From positions 1 through 39,035 of the forward strand of contig PUOC01000091.1 of the NCBI GenBank assembly GCA_003551965.1: a stretch of DNA of 39,035 nt, written 5' to 3'. How positions within the stretch are numbered: the first letter of the stretch is position 1; every line of letters begins with the position of its first letter. A program made the position numbers and the translations under genes. The stretch is from Clostridiales bacterium. Its GTDB lineage: Bacteria > Bacillota > Limnochordia > Darwinibacteriales > B1SED10-159. This document shows, piece by piece, positions 16,047 to 24,647 of the stretch. The notes beneath the pieces were generated by a model, which saw only the letters and a program-made list of their open reading frames with translations, did not search any database and had not been told where the DNA came from.

Positions 16047-16328
16047 TTCTATCTATGTACAGGCCATGATCAATACTGCAGGCCAGTGCAGCCATGGTCC
16101 GAGAGTATGTCGACCATGCCAACCAAGGTTGAAGGCATCCCCGTCAAAGACACATGGAAGCATGGCTGGGCTCGCCCGATGGCACTGCTGCAGGCTAATG
16201 CCCTGCGCATCAACGGACCGGGGCCGTCAGCGATGAGGCCTTGGCGAGAAGAGGGAGACGGAAGCGGCGGTACGATACCCAAGCTTTGCCCGGTACAATA
16301 CGCAATCTGCTGTTGAGCCCATTCAATG
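16047..16328. other. Gene-free gap between converging genes
   Basis: 282 bp with no supported gene. It has inverted repeats: CATGGTC/GACCATG around a 12-nt loop (near 16092-16117) and ATGCC..AACC/GGTT..GGCAT (near 16116-16138). Short open frames exist on both strands (plus 16086-16316, minus through to 16070) but have no ribosome-binding site or family match that I recognise. Confidence 0.5.
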
Positions 16329-17084
16329 CTAACCCGGCGGACTGCCGATTTCCATACGTTCCACCAGGCGAGCCATGAGGAAAGAATTCGTTGGCGCCCG
16401 GTCACTGCCTTCTAAACGGCACAGCTGCCGAAGGAATTCACGGTTTCCGTGCTGCCATGCTGTTGTGATGGCATTGCGAATACCGGCCTCCACAGCCCCG
16501 GGGGTGGTTCCGAATGTTTCGGCCAGTGACGGGTACAGTTCCTTGGTCAGTGTGCCCGCTGAAAAGCCGTGCAGTGCACACTGCACGACAGCCTCTTTGA
16601 GATAAACGAATCCCCTGTAATGGGAAGGAATTCCCATATGGACGAGATAGGCAGTGACGTCCTTTTCGATCTGATCTCGGACTTTTGGGCTGCCGGGCCC
16701 AGGCTCGCGGCTTTCGGGGTTGGCCATCCTGCGCAGGCGATCGGCCAGATCGTTCAATTGAAACGGTTTGTAGATACACTGATCCACACCATACTGCTGT
16801 AGGTGCCCGATCAGTTCGTCGTGTCCAAAGGCTGTTACCATCAGCACGAGGGGCCGTGGCTTTGGAAGGTCTTCCTGCAAGGTCTCTAACAGGCCCAGGC
16901 CGTCGATTCGCGGCATGGCCAAGTCTAGTACCAGGACATCTGGTTTCGTGGTTTTGATCTTACGGAGCCCTTCCTGGCCGTCATGTGCTTCTCCCACAAC
17001 TTCAAAATCACTGCTCTGCTGCAGGAAATCGCTTATGGTACGGCAGAGTTCAACATTGTTCTCAACGACCAGCACTCGCATCAC
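16329..17084 (-). CDS. spo0A: Spo0A-like sporulation response regulator, divergent
   Basis: A 251-residue protein with a receiver domain (1-120) and a Spo0A-type DNA-binding domain (about 138-245), containing MGIPSHYRGFVYLKEAV, LTKELYPSLAETF and a PTNSFLMARL end. Spo0A is the master regulator of entry into sporulation. Receiver residues D54 (phosphorylation site), T84 and K106 are present, but the acidic pocket reads E8-N9-N10 where Spo0A has Asp-Asp-Asn. The recognition helix TPGAVEAGIRNAI differs from the usual TASRVERAIRHAI at several DNA-contacting positions. Start GTG 17084 (GGAGG 9 nt upstream) or the next ATG 17081; both overlap the rsmB stop. The only Spo0A in view, but a divergent paralogue is possible. 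Confidence 0.82.
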   Translation of the reverse strand: MMRVLVVENNVELCRTISDFLQQSSDFEVVGEAHDGQEGLRKIKTTKPDVLVLDLAMPRIDGLGLLETLQEDLPKPRPLVLMVTAFGHDELIGHLQQYGVDQCIYKPFQLNDLADRLRRMANPESREPGPGSPKVRDQIEKDVTAYLVHMGIPSHYRGFVYLKEAVVQCALHGFSAGTLTKELYPSLAETFGTTPGAVEAGIRNAITTAWQHGNREFLRQLCRLEGSDRAPTNSFLMARLVERMEIGSPPG

Positions 17085-18433
17085 GAGATCATTCCTCCCT
17101 CAGTGCCAACCTCTCTCCTTTTCCTCAATGCAGCTACAAAAAAACCGTCGGTGCTGTCTAAGTGAGGCCACACTTGGAGCATGCCCTGGGTTGTGTGCTG
17201 TGGAAACCAATGCGGCAGTGGTTCCAATGAAAACCCTGGATGCCGATGAAGAAACCACCGGACTTGCCCTTCGTTCTCAGCGGGATCCGTTGTGCAGGTG
17301 GAATATACCAGTAGGCCGCCGGCAGACGTAAGTTCCGCAGCCTTGGTGAGCAGCTGCCGCTGCAGCGCTACGAGGCTCTGCATCTGCGAGGGGTCCTTCT
17401 GCCAGCGCAGATCGGCCCGATGGTTAAGGGTGCCAAAGCCGCTGCAGGGGGCATCGAGAAATACGCGGTCTCGAGGCTGGGCTTTAATGGCGCGGGCGTC
17501 CAGGCAGATGGTGTCAATGATGGAGATGCCCAAGCGGTGGGTGTTTTCCTGCAAACGACGCAGTCGATTACCGCTGATGTCATAGGCTTGGATGTTGCCG
17601 CGGTCATGCATGCAGTCCGCTATGTGGCAGGCCTTGCCGCCCGGGGCACTGCAGAGATCGTAGACCTGCATGCCGGGGCGCAGCTGTGCTGCACAGGCTG
17701 GCAGGCACGATGCTTCGCTTTGGATGTAGTACCAGCCCTTGTCGAACCCTGGGTGATCCAATAGCGCTTGGTGCGATACAGCCCGGACACACTCCGGTAT
17801 GATGCTGCTCGATGCCGCCAAAAGGTTCTCTCCCTGCAGTCGGCTCTCCACAAGACGGCGCGATGCAGCCAGACGATTGATGCGCGCTGCAGCCCGGGGC
17901 GGCCGGTTTAACGCTCTAGCCAGCGCTGCTGCCCATGGTCCGCCTAGCTGTTCAACCCACCGTTCAGCCATCCACCGCGGATAGGATTGGCAGATGTGGA
18001 TGTAGTGTGCCGGATCTTGGGCCTGTTTTGGCCAAGGGATCTCCGCCCTGCCCCGAATCAGATTCCGAAGAACGGCGTTGACATAATTGGCTGTACCTCG
18101 ATGGCTGATCTCGTGGGCGGCCTTAACGGTTTCGTACACCGCCGCCCGATGGGGTACGCTCTCTAGAAAGAGCACTTGGTAGGCACCTACACGCAAAAGC
18201 ATTCGCGTCAGGACCGGCAGTGAGTGCAGATCTCTGCGGGAGAAGTGATCTAATGCGAAGTCAAGGCTTATCTGAAGCCGGACGCAGCCGTTCACAAGAT
18301 GCGTCAGAAAGCGCCGGTCTCGAGCCTGTCCGTCCAAGGCTTCCAGATAAGGGTCTACAGCACCCCGCAGTTGATTTTGGTTATCTTCAATGGCCGCTAA
18401 TGCTTCTGCAGCTAGACCGCGCACACTTTTCAA
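17081..18433 (-). CDS. rsmB: 16S rRNA (cytosine967-C5)-methyltransferase RsmB
   Basis: Methylates C967 of 16S rRNA. The 450-residue protein has an N-terminal NusB-like RNA-binding domain (about 1-130) and a SAM-dependent methyltransferase domain with CSAPGGK (261-267), DAPCSGFGTLN (C330) and YSTCTTDPAENE (C380), the catalytic cysteine pair. I take the TTG at 18433, which has AGGTGA 7 nt upstream and gives the family N-terminus; the ATG at 18496 lies inside an 8-bp inverted repeat and lacks a ribosome-binding site. Upstream is yugP; downstream the Spo0A-like gene overlaps its stop. Confidence 0.94.
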   Translation of the reverse strand: MKSVRGLAAEALAAIEDNQNQLRGAVDPYLEALDGQARDRRFLTHLVNGCVRLQISLDFALDHFSRRDLHSLPVLTRMLLRVGAYQVLFLESVPHRAAVYETVKAAHEISHRGTANYVNAVLRNLIRGRAEIPWPKQAQDPAHYIHICQSYPRWMAERWVEQLGGPWAAALARALNRPPRAAARINRLAASRRLVESRLQGENLLAASSSIIPECVRAVSHQALLDHPGFDKGWYYIQSEASCLPACAAQLRPGMQVYDLCSAPGGKACHIADCMHDRGNIQAYDISGNRLRRLQENTHRLGISIIDTICLDARAIKAQPRDRVFLDAPCSGFGTLNHRADLRWQKDPSQMQSLVALQRQLLTKAAELTSAGGLLVYSTCTTDPAENEGQVRWFLHRHPGFSLEPLPHWFPQHTTQGMLQVWPHLDSTDGFFVAALRKRREVGTEGGMIS

Positions 18434-18469
18434 ATCTTGCTCACCTGCCTTGCGGGACGGCGTAAGGCA

Positions 18470-18496
18470 ATGCCCGGCAGACGCTCCACCGGGCAT
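18470..18496 (-). other. Inverted repeat upstream of rsmB
   Basis: ATGCCCGG and CCGGGCAT (8 bp) flank an 11-nt loop in the yugP-rsmB interval. No U-run follows in the minus direction, so an mRNA processing or stability hairpin is more likely than a terminator. Confidence 0.5.
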
Positions 18497-18566
18497 TGCA
18501 GAAAGCTATCTTTCGGTGTATCGATGAACAGCAGACACCAATTATGGCTTGCGGTGGTTTTGGGAT

Positions 18567-19247
18567 TCAGCTGCGAGCACCGCGCAGGACCAGCAGACGC
18601 AGCAGTTGCGACGCAGCCATGGCTACGGAAGCCACATAGGTCAAGGAAGCGGCGTTTAACACTGCTTTGGCTTTGGGAATTTCGCTGCGGGTGACGAAGC
18701 CGTTAGCCTCCAGCAGCTGCATGGCCCGGCTAGATGCATTGAACTCCACAGGGAGTGTTACCAGCTGGAACAGCAGGGCTGCCAGGAAAAACCAAATACC
18801 GATCAACATCAATGAATCGAATGCAAACAAGAAACCGATAAAGAACAACGGAATGGCCATACTGGATCCAAATCCGGCTATGGGAACCAAGTTGTTGCGC
18901 AGTTCCAGCGGGAAGTAGCCGCGGGCATGCTGGATGGCGTGGCCTGCTTCGTGGGCCGCTACGCCAATGGATGCAAGGCTGGAATTGCGGTAGACCGACT
19001 GCGATAACCGCAGGACTCGTTTGCGGGGATCGTAGTGGTCTGTCAGCTGTCCTTCGGTCATTTCCACAGGTATATCATGAAGACCCTGTACATCAAGGAT
19101 ACGCCTCGCCACCTGGGCTCCCGTCAGGCCGGATGAAGCGTATTCCTTGAGATATTTCTGAAATGTTGACTTCACCTTGTGCTGGGCATACATGGCAAAG
19201 ATCAGTGCGGGAATAAGCAGAATAATGGAGGGATCAAAGAAAAACAT
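18567..19247 (-). CDS. Zinc metallopeptidase, YugP family, membrane-bound
   Basis: A 226-residue integral membrane protein of the neutral zinc metallopeptidase family 2. It begins with a hydrophobic segment (about 5-21), has the zinc-binding HEAGH (99-103) in GVAAHEAGHAIQHARGY, and two or three later membrane segments (about 118-165). PVEFNASSRAMQLL is a conserved family stretch that may carry a further metal ligand. The physiological substrate is unknown. ATG with AAAGGAG 10 nt upstream; 17 nt after DUF116. The fmt-DUF116-yugP-rsmB order is common in Clostridia. Confidence 0.9.
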   Translation of the reverse strand: MFFFDPSIILLIPALIFAMYAQHKVKSTFQKYLKEYASSGLTGAQVARRILDVQGLHDIPVEMTEGQLTDHYDPRKRVLRLSQSVYRNSSLASIGVAAHEAGHAIQHARGYFPLELRNNLVPIAGFGSSMAIPLFFIGFLFAFDSLMLIGIWFFLAALLFQLVTLPVEFNASSRAMQLLEANGFVTRSEIPKAKAVLNAASLTYVASVAMAASQLLRLLVLRGARS

Positions 19248-19264
19248 AGGCTATCACTCCTTTT

Positions 19265-20005
19265 CTATTTTATCACAGATTGCAGCGCTTGTTCCAGTGC
19301 GCCAATATCCACGGTTGTGTTGAAGCAGGGCCCGTGGGGCCTTTGGTTTAGTACACCAACAACGTGCAGGCTTTTCACATCCTGAATCCCTGCTGCCAAG
19401 TCGCGCTCGCACGCCACGCCGATGACAACCTTCGGTTTTGTGTCACGGATGATCTTGCGTGCCAGTGTGCCGCCGGTGGCTACGGCCATGGAAAAGCCGT
19501 ACTTGTTCTGCAGTTCGATCAGTTCACCTATCCTGCAGCCACCGCAGAAGCGGCAGTTGCGCACATCGGTGGTAATCCTGTGGGGGCACTGGTCCCACTG
19601 TAAGCAGTGCGGCAGCAGTACGAGCACTTCTTGGGGCTCCACCCGTTTGGTGTTCAGGTCGGTCAGTTGGTTGTGCAGCGATATGAAAGATCTTCTTACC
19701 GTATCCTTGTCCAGACCGACACCTTTACGAGCTATCATGGAGAGCGGATAGAGAGCGGCAATGCCCCATTGTGCAAACGGGATCAAAGCAGGCGCCAAGC
19801 TTCGGCGCCGAATGCCGAAAAACGCCGCCGTTCCCCCCAAGGCCACGGCAGAGAGTAAGGCCAGCATAGCGGCGACTGCAAGGGTCCAGAAAAAAGACAC
19901 CCGTGTGACCAGCAGCAAAAGCAGGAACAATAGTGCGATCATGGCCCCGGCCGGCACTAGAAAGGGTTTCACAGAGAAGTCTGCTGCCGTCTCAGGCTGT
20001 CTCAT
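19265..20005 (-). CDS. DUF116 family membrane protein with Cys-rich motif
   Basis: A 246-residue protein of unknown function. Two membrane segments lie at about 13-60 and a third hydrophobic stretch around 75-90. The cytoplasmic domain has the DUF116 signature: VLLPHCLQWDQCPHR, then CRFCGGCRIGEL, ATGGTLARKIIRDTKP, IGVACERDLAAGI and a GPCFNT end. The many cysteines suggest a metal or iron-sulfur centre, an inference. Start is uncertain: ATG at 20005 (AGGGG about 12 nt upstream) is preferred over ATG 20017 or 20041; it overlaps the fmt end by 14 nt. Confidence 0.85.
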   Translation of the reverse strand: MRQPETAADFSVKPFLVPAGAMIALLFLLLLLVTRVSFFWTLAVAAMLALLSAVALGGTAAFFGIRRRSLAPALIPFAQWGIAALYPLSMIARKGVGLDKDTVRRSFISLHNQLTDLNTKRVEPQEVLVLLPHCLQWDQCPHRITTDVRNCRFCGGCRIGELIELQNKYGFSMAVATGGTLARKIIRDTKPKVVIGVACERDLAAGIQDVKSLHVVGVLNQRPHGPCFNTTVDIGALEQALQSVIK

Positions 20006-20924
20006 GGCCGAATTCATCCCCTGGTTGGATTCGCAGTCCATTGGCTGCGTCTTTCCCCGGGATCCACGTGGATCCCGGACGCTGGACTTCTTCTAGACGC
20101 AGAAGCCCCGAACCGGTACCCACTATGATACCGTGTTCGTCCACTGCCTGCACTTCTCCGGGGGTACCTTCTCCTGGCAGTACAGACGCTTGCCTTACTT
20201 TTATGGTTTCGCCCCGGAAATACGTGAAAGCCGATGGCCATGGTGTCATGCCGCGAATGAAGCATTCCAGTTTCTGCGCCGACTGCGTCCAGTCAATTTC
20301 GCCGTCGCCCCTTCTCAGCCGGAAGGCATAGGTGGCTTGGGAATGATCCTGGGGAACACGGGGCGCTGTTCCGGCTTCGATTTGCCGCAGAGTTTCCCGG
20401 AGCAGCTCCGCTCCCTCATGCATCATACGATCATGCAGCGTCCCCGCAGTATCGGTTTCACGAATGGGAATGGTCTTTTGCAGTATGATATCGCCGGCAT
20501 CCCAATCTTCGGACATATACATCGTGGTAACCCCCGTTGTATCTCGGCCATCGGCAATGGCCCGGTGAATAGGGGCAGCGCCGCGATACTCCGGAAGCAG
20601 AGAACCATGGACATTGATGCATCCCCGCGGCGGCAAATCCAGCATCTCGGCGGGAATTTTCTGGCCGAATGCTACAACGACAATGGCATCCGGGCTTTCC
20701 TCTGCCAGGGTGTCTTGAAACCAAGTTTCTTGGACACTCTTTGGTTGATGCACGGGAACCGGTAACTGCAGCGCCCGCTCCTTCACCGGAGAGACCTGCA
20801 CTTTATGGCCACGGCCCTTGGCCCGGTCAGGCTGGGTTACCACGGAAACAAGGGTGTGGTCCTCGGCTACCACGTTCAAAGACGGGACTGCGAAGGCCGG
20901 CGTTCCCATGAATACAATGTTCAT
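19992..20924 (-). CDS. fmt: Methionyl-tRNA formyltransferase
   Basis: Formylates initiator Met-tRNA with 10-formyltetrahydrofolate. The 310-residue protein has the catalytic region NVHGSLLPEYRGAAPIHR (104-121, with Asn104 and His106) and the WDAGDIIL active-site Asp (D145), plus the C-terminal OB-like tRNA-binding domain. ATG with AGGTGA 6 nt upstream, 6 nt after def. The def-fmt pair (deformylase and formyltransferase) is the standard bacterial arrangement. Confidence 0.97.
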   Translation of the reverse strand: MNIVFMGTPAFAVPSLNVVAEDHTLVSVVTQPDRAKGRGHKVQVSPVKERALQLPVPVHQPKSVQETWFQDTLAEESPDAIVVVAFGQKIPAEMLDLPPRGCINVHGSLLPEYRGAAPIHRAIADGRDTTGVTTMYMSEDWDAGDIILQKTIPIRETDTAGTLHDRMMHEGAELLRETLRQIEAGTAPRVPQDHSQATYAFRLRRGDGEIDWTQSAQKLECFIRGMTPWPSAFTYFRGETIKVRQASVLPGEGTPGEVQAVDEHGIIVGTGSGLLRLEEVQRPGSTWIPGKDAANGLRIQPGDEFGHETA

Positions 20925-20930
20925 GCTGGA

Positions 20931-21437
20931 TCACCTACTTTCCTGCTGCTCCACCGTCTGTTCGCTGCAGCCAGCCTCCTCAGATTGCGGCTTTACTTCT
21001 TCAAGCATGTTGTCGATGAACAATACGCCATCGAGGTGGTCGAGTTCGTGCTGCAAGGCTCGGCTCAACACTCCTTCGGCGTGAAGACGCTGGGGCTTCC
21101 CCTTTTCATCCAGGTAGGCTACCACGACGCGTGTGGAACGCCTCACATAGCCGTTGACACCAGGAATACTGAGGCATCCTTCCACGTCAATGTCGAGTCC
21201 TTCACGTTCTTCTATGGTAGGGTTGACCAAGGCTGTAGGGCCTTCTCCAATGTCTATGACAATGATGCGCTGGCTGACGCCAATCTGCGGGGCGGCCAGT
21301 CCTACTCCATCGGCATGGTACATGGTGTCGATCATGTTTTTGACCAGTGTCTGCACCTTTTTCGTTACTTTAGGGACAGGTTTCGCCTCTTGACGGAGTA
21401 CATCATGTCCAACGGTCACAATTTCCATGATGGCCAA
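20931..21437 (-). CDS. def: Peptide deformylase
   Basis: Removes the N-terminal formyl group from nascent proteins. The 168 residues contain all three active-site motifs: GVGLAAPQIG (44-53), EGCLSIPG (86-93, C88) and QHELDHLDG (129-137, H130 and H134 binding the metal, E131 catalytic). Start is TTG at 21437: AAAGGAGGG lies 6 nt upstream, whereas the ATG three codons later is too far from it. A C-terminal tail rich in Glu and Gln follows the core. 52 bp downstream of priA. Confidence 0.96.
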   Translation of the reverse strand: MAIMEIVTVGHDVLRQEAKPVPKVTKKVQTLVKNMIDTMYHADGVGLAAPQIGVSQRIIVIDIGEGPTALVNPTIEEREGLDIDVEGCLSIPGVNGYVRRSTRVVVAYLDEKGKPQRLHAEGVLSRALQHELDHLDGVLFIDNMLEEVKPQSEEAGCSEQTVEQQESR

Positions 21438-21489
21438 CGCTGTCCCTCCTTTCTCTTAATATGGTTAATCTTTATTCCCCTCTATCATA

Positions 21490-23712
21490 TCACAGCAGCA
21501 GCAGTGGTTCAACATCCACGGAAACACTGACCTGTGGCGGCGGAACAGGCCAATACTGGCTGATCCTTGCAGGGAGTCTTTCCTGACTCCCGTATCGGAG
21601 CAGAAGGTGCCATCTGTAACGGCCTTTGATCCGTTCTAGTGGTGCCGCACTAGGCCCTACGACCTCGATGGATGGGCAGTGAGTCTGAAACCACTGCTGC
21701 AGTGTACGACAATGGTCAATAACCCCTTCCTCAGGTCCGCTGCAGAGCACTCTGCTAAGCCGCTGTTCGGGCGGATACCCTGCTTCGCGGCGAAAGCGAA
21801 TTTCCCGCCGGAAAAACGATCGGAAGTTTCCCCGCTTAACCGCTTCAATAACATGGTGATTGGGCTCATAGCATTGCACGACGACGTCTCCGGGGTGGGC
21901 TCCGCGTCCGGACCGTCCGGAAACCTGCGTGAGCAGCTGAAATGTGCGCTCACCGGCACGGAAATCGGGGAAATTCAGAGAAAGATCAGCGGATAGAACG
22001 CCCACTAACGTGACCATGGGAAAATCGAGTCCTTTGGCGATCATCTGCGTACCGATCAGGATGTCCGCGTCGCCGCAGCGAAAGGTGTCCAGCAGCTTTT
22101 GGTGTGATCCCTTGCGACGTGTGGTATCGGCATCCATTCTGACCAGACGGGCCGACGGAAAGAGCTCGCGCAGCGCCGCTTCAGCCTGCTGGGTTCCGCT
22201 GCCGAAGGCCCGCAGGTATGTCGACTGGCATTGGGGGCAATGCTGCGGCACCTGCTCTGACAGTCCGCAGTAATGACAGGAAAGACGGTTTATCTGACCC
22301 GTTCGGTGTTGGGTTAAAGAAACCTTGCAGTTGGGGCATTCCAGAACATGGCCGCACTGCCTGCAGAGCATAAAGGAAGCAAAACCTCGGCGGTTTAAAA
22401 ATACAATCGACTGATGGCCAGCGTCAAGATTGGCCTGCAGGCGCTGTTTCAGCAGGCGGCTGAACATGTGGCGATTGCCTCGCATGAACTCCTCCCGCAT
22501 ATCTACTGTGATGAGTCTCGGCATGGCACGATGTTCCACGCGGTGGGATAGTTCCGATAGCAGGTACTCGCCGCGTACCGCCTTCTGGTAGCTTTCCAAG
22601 GAAGGCGTGGCGCTGCCTAACACCACATGTGCACCGGTCTGCTGCGCCCGCACAATGGCAGTGTCGCGAGCATGGTATTTCAGCGATCCTTCTTCCTGCT
22701 TATAGGTGGTTTCGTGCTCCTCATCAATGATAATCAGGCCGAGTCGTTGAAAGGGTGCAAAGATGGCCGAACGGGCCCCGATGGCCACAGACACTTGGCC
22801 GGCGCGGATTTTGTGCCACTGATCGTACCGTTCGCCCCATGACAGTCCGCTGTGCAGTACGGCGATGCTGTCGCCGAAGCGGCCCCGGAAACGGCCCACG
22901 GTTTGGGGTGTCAGGGCAATTTCTGGGATGAGTACAATGGCCTGCCGATCCTGTCTGAGGATCCGCTCAAGCAGACGCAGGTAGACTTCGGTCTTTCCGC
23001 TGCCCGTGACTCCATGCAGGAGCACGGGCCGATTCTTGCCCTGTTCCCATTCGCACCAGGCGCGTTGGATAACACTCTGCTGTTCATCGGTGAGCTGCAC
23101 TGTCTTCACCTCATCCGCTGCCCATTGCAGTTTTCTCTCTATGGGAACAGCACGCTTTCTGACAAATCCCTTTTTCTCTAGGGTGCTGAGGGAGCTGTGA
23201 CCGGCGCCGGTTTCCGCCAAGAGCTTCTGCACCGGCATGGGATTCCCATGCTTCATGAGGCAGCTCAGCAGCTCCCTTTGGCGATGGGCCTGCGGAGAAA
23301 GCTGGCAGAGCATCTGCTCCGCGTCCAAGCCAGGGCAGATCTCCACAGTCAGCTGCGTTTTGGCCTTGGCACGTTCCCGGCCGTAGCGAGTACCCGGGGG
23401 AAGGAAGTGCTGCAGCGCTTGGGCGAGGAATCCCTGGTAATAGCAGGCCATCCAATGGGCCGTAGCCAATGAGCTTTGGTCGAGGACGGGCTGCGGATCT
23501 AAGACTCTATCGATGTCCCGGATTTTGTCCTCAGAGACAGCCGCAGAATCTGTGAATTCTATCACATAACCTTCAACTCTGCGGCGCCCAAACGGCACCA
23601 GTACGCGGTGTCCGATTTCAAGAGTGGGACGCAGCGGCGGGGGCACGCGATAATGGAAAAGCCGATCAACGGCAGGTGCCTTGACATCAACGATAACGCC
23701 GGCAAACTCCAC
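21490..23712 (-). CDS. priA: Primosomal replication restart helicase PriA
   Basis: Reloads the replisome at stalled forks. In 740 residues: N-terminal DNA 3'-end-binding domain starting MEFAGVIVDVKAPAVDRLFHYRVP-type sequence, Walker A GVTGSGKT (234-241), DEEH (330-333), then paired zinc sites (CRQCGHVLECPNC and CHYC...CPQC) inside the helicase core, and GRSGRGAHPG near the end. GTG at 23712 with AAAGGGG upstream is chosen, because the longer frame to 23817 would run through an attenuator-like hairpin and overlap rpoZ. coaBC, which normally lies between rpoZ and priA, is missing here. Confidence 0.95.
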   Translation of the reverse strand: MEFAGVIVDVKAPAVDRLFHYRVPPPLRPTLEIGHRVLVPFGRRRVEGYVIEFTDSAAVSEDKIRDIDRVLDPQPVLDQSSLATAHWMACYYQGFLAQALQHFLPPGTRYGRERAKAKTQLTVEICPGLDAEQMLCQLSPQAHRQRELLSCLMKHGNPMPVQKLLAETGAGHSSLSTLEKKGFVRKRAVPIERKLQWAADEVKTVQLTDEQQSVIQRAWCEWEQGKNRPVLLHGVTGSGKTEVYLRLLERILRQDRQAIVLIPEIALTPQTVGRFRGRFGDSIAVLHSGLSWGERYDQWHKIRAGQVSVAIGARSAIFAPFQRLGLIIIDEEHETTYKQEEGSLKYHARDTAIVRAQQTGAHVVLGSATPSLESYQKAVRGEYLLSELSHRVEHRAMPRLITVDMREEFMRGNRHMFSRLLKQRLQANLDAGHQSIVFLNRRGFASFMLCRQCGHVLECPNCKVSLTQHRTGQINRLSCHYCGLSEQVPQHCPQCQSTYLRAFGSGTQQAEAALRELFPSARLVRMDADTTRRKGSHQKLLDTFRCGDADILIGTQMIAKGLDFPMVTLVGVLSADLSLNFPDFRAGERTFQLLTQVSGRSGRGAHPGDVVVQCYEPNHHVIEAVKRGNFRSFFRREIRFRREAGYPPEQRLSRVLCSGPEEGVIDHCRTLQQWFQTHCPSIEVVGPSAAPLERIKGRYRWHLLLRYGSQERLPARISQYWPVPPPQVSVSVDVEPLLLL

Positions 23713-23730
23713 GACAGTCCATACCCCTTT

Positions 23731-23761
23731 CAAACAAAACGACCTGTGGTCATTCCACAGG
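23731..23761 (-). terminator. Attenuator-like terminator between rpoZ and priA
   Basis: In the minus direction CCTGTGG-AATGA-CCACAGG is followed by TCGTTTTGTTTG. A 7-bp GC-rich stem with a T-rich tail in the 58-bp gap could reduce read-through from yicC-remA-gmk-rpoZ into priA. Confidence 0.65.
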
Positions 23762-23770
23762 CCCACCGGT

Positions 23771-23977
23771 TTACTTGATTCCATCCTTACTTTGAATGTA
23801 CCGGATTTTTCCGGCATTAAGCTCTTCTAGCGCGATGGTGACCGGCTTCAGTGATTCACACTCGATGACCGGCGGTGCTCCGGCCAAAATCTGGCGTGCC
23901 CTGCGGGCAGCAGCCGCAATGATTGTATAGCGGCTTTCACCTCGGAGTTCCATATCGCCTGATGCAATGGGTCTCAA
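23771..23977 (-). CDS. rpoZ: RNA polymerase omega subunit
   Basis: Omega helps assemble the beta' subunit. The 68-residue protein has RYTIIAAAARRARQI (17-31) and PVTIALEELNAGKI (45-58), the family core. Start is TTG at 23977, overlapping the gmk stop as TTGA, with GGGAGG 8 nt upstream; a TTG at 23998 without a ribosome-binding site is rejected. The gmk-rpoZ pair is conserved in Firmicutes. Confidence 0.94.
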   Translation of the reverse strand: MRPIASGDMELRGESRYTIIAAAARRARQILAGAPPVIECESLKPVTIALEELNAGKIRYIQSKDGIK

Positions 23978-24597
23978 GGTTTTTTCCTCCCTTTCCAAAG
24001 CTGTTGCAGTTCATCAAGATCCACTCTCTGGACGCGGCACCACTCGGCATTGATGATGGTGCGCAGCCGTTCCGCCGCGTTATCGAGCTGATCATTGATG
24101 ATAAAGTAATCATAATTTACGATGTGCTTCATTTCCACGTAGGACTGTTCCAGACGCCAATGAATCGCTTCATCCGGATCCTTTCCTCGGTCGAGCAGGC
24201 GCTGTTTCAGCTCGTCCCAGGTTGGCGGCAGCAGAAAAATGAACACCGCATCCGGCATCTGTTCTCGAATTTGGGCCGCACCCTGAATGTCCACATCCAT
24301 GATGACCGTGCGTCCGTCCTCAATCGCGTTATCAACAAAAGACCGCGGTGTTCCATAGCGGTTTTCACAGAACTCTGCCCACTCTAAGAGCTCGTCTTGG
24401 GCAATCATTTGGTCGAACTCGTCTCGGGACCGGAAGAAGTAGTCCACACCCTCGATCTCACCTTGCCGGGGAGGGCGAGTGGTGACGCTTACAGAATATT
24501 GGAGGTTGGGGATAGTAGGAAAAACGGCGTTCATTAATGTATTCTTCCCAGCGCCGCTGGGTCCTGATAGCACGATCAAGAAACCTTTGAGCTGCAT
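23974..24597 (-). CDS. gmk: Guanylate kinase
   Basis: Phosphorylates GMP to GDP. The 207-residue protein has the P-loop GPSGAGKNT (12-20), the GMP-binding SVTTRPPRQGEIEGVDYFF region, EWAEFCENRYGTPR and DVDIQGAAQIRE. Residue 19 is Asn where the family generally has Gly or Ser (GKGT, GKSS), a mild variation in the loop. ATG preceded by GGAAGGG. Next genes are rpoZ (overlapping) downstream and remA 50 bp upstream. Confidence 0.96.
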   Translation of the reverse strand: MQLKGFLIVLSGPSGAGKNTLMNAVFPTIPNLQYSVSVTTRPPRQGEIEGVDYFFRSRDEFDQMIAQDELLEWAEFCENRYGTPRSFVDNAIEDGRTVIMDVDIQGAAQIREQMPDAVFIFLLPPTWDELKQRLLDRGKDPDEAIHWRLEQSYVEMKHIVNYDYFIINDQLDNAAERLRTIINAEWCRVQRVDLDELQQLWKGRKKP

Positions 24598-24647
24598 CTA
24601 CTATCCCTTCCCCCTCTCTGTCGAAATCCATGGTCCGGATAGGCCTC

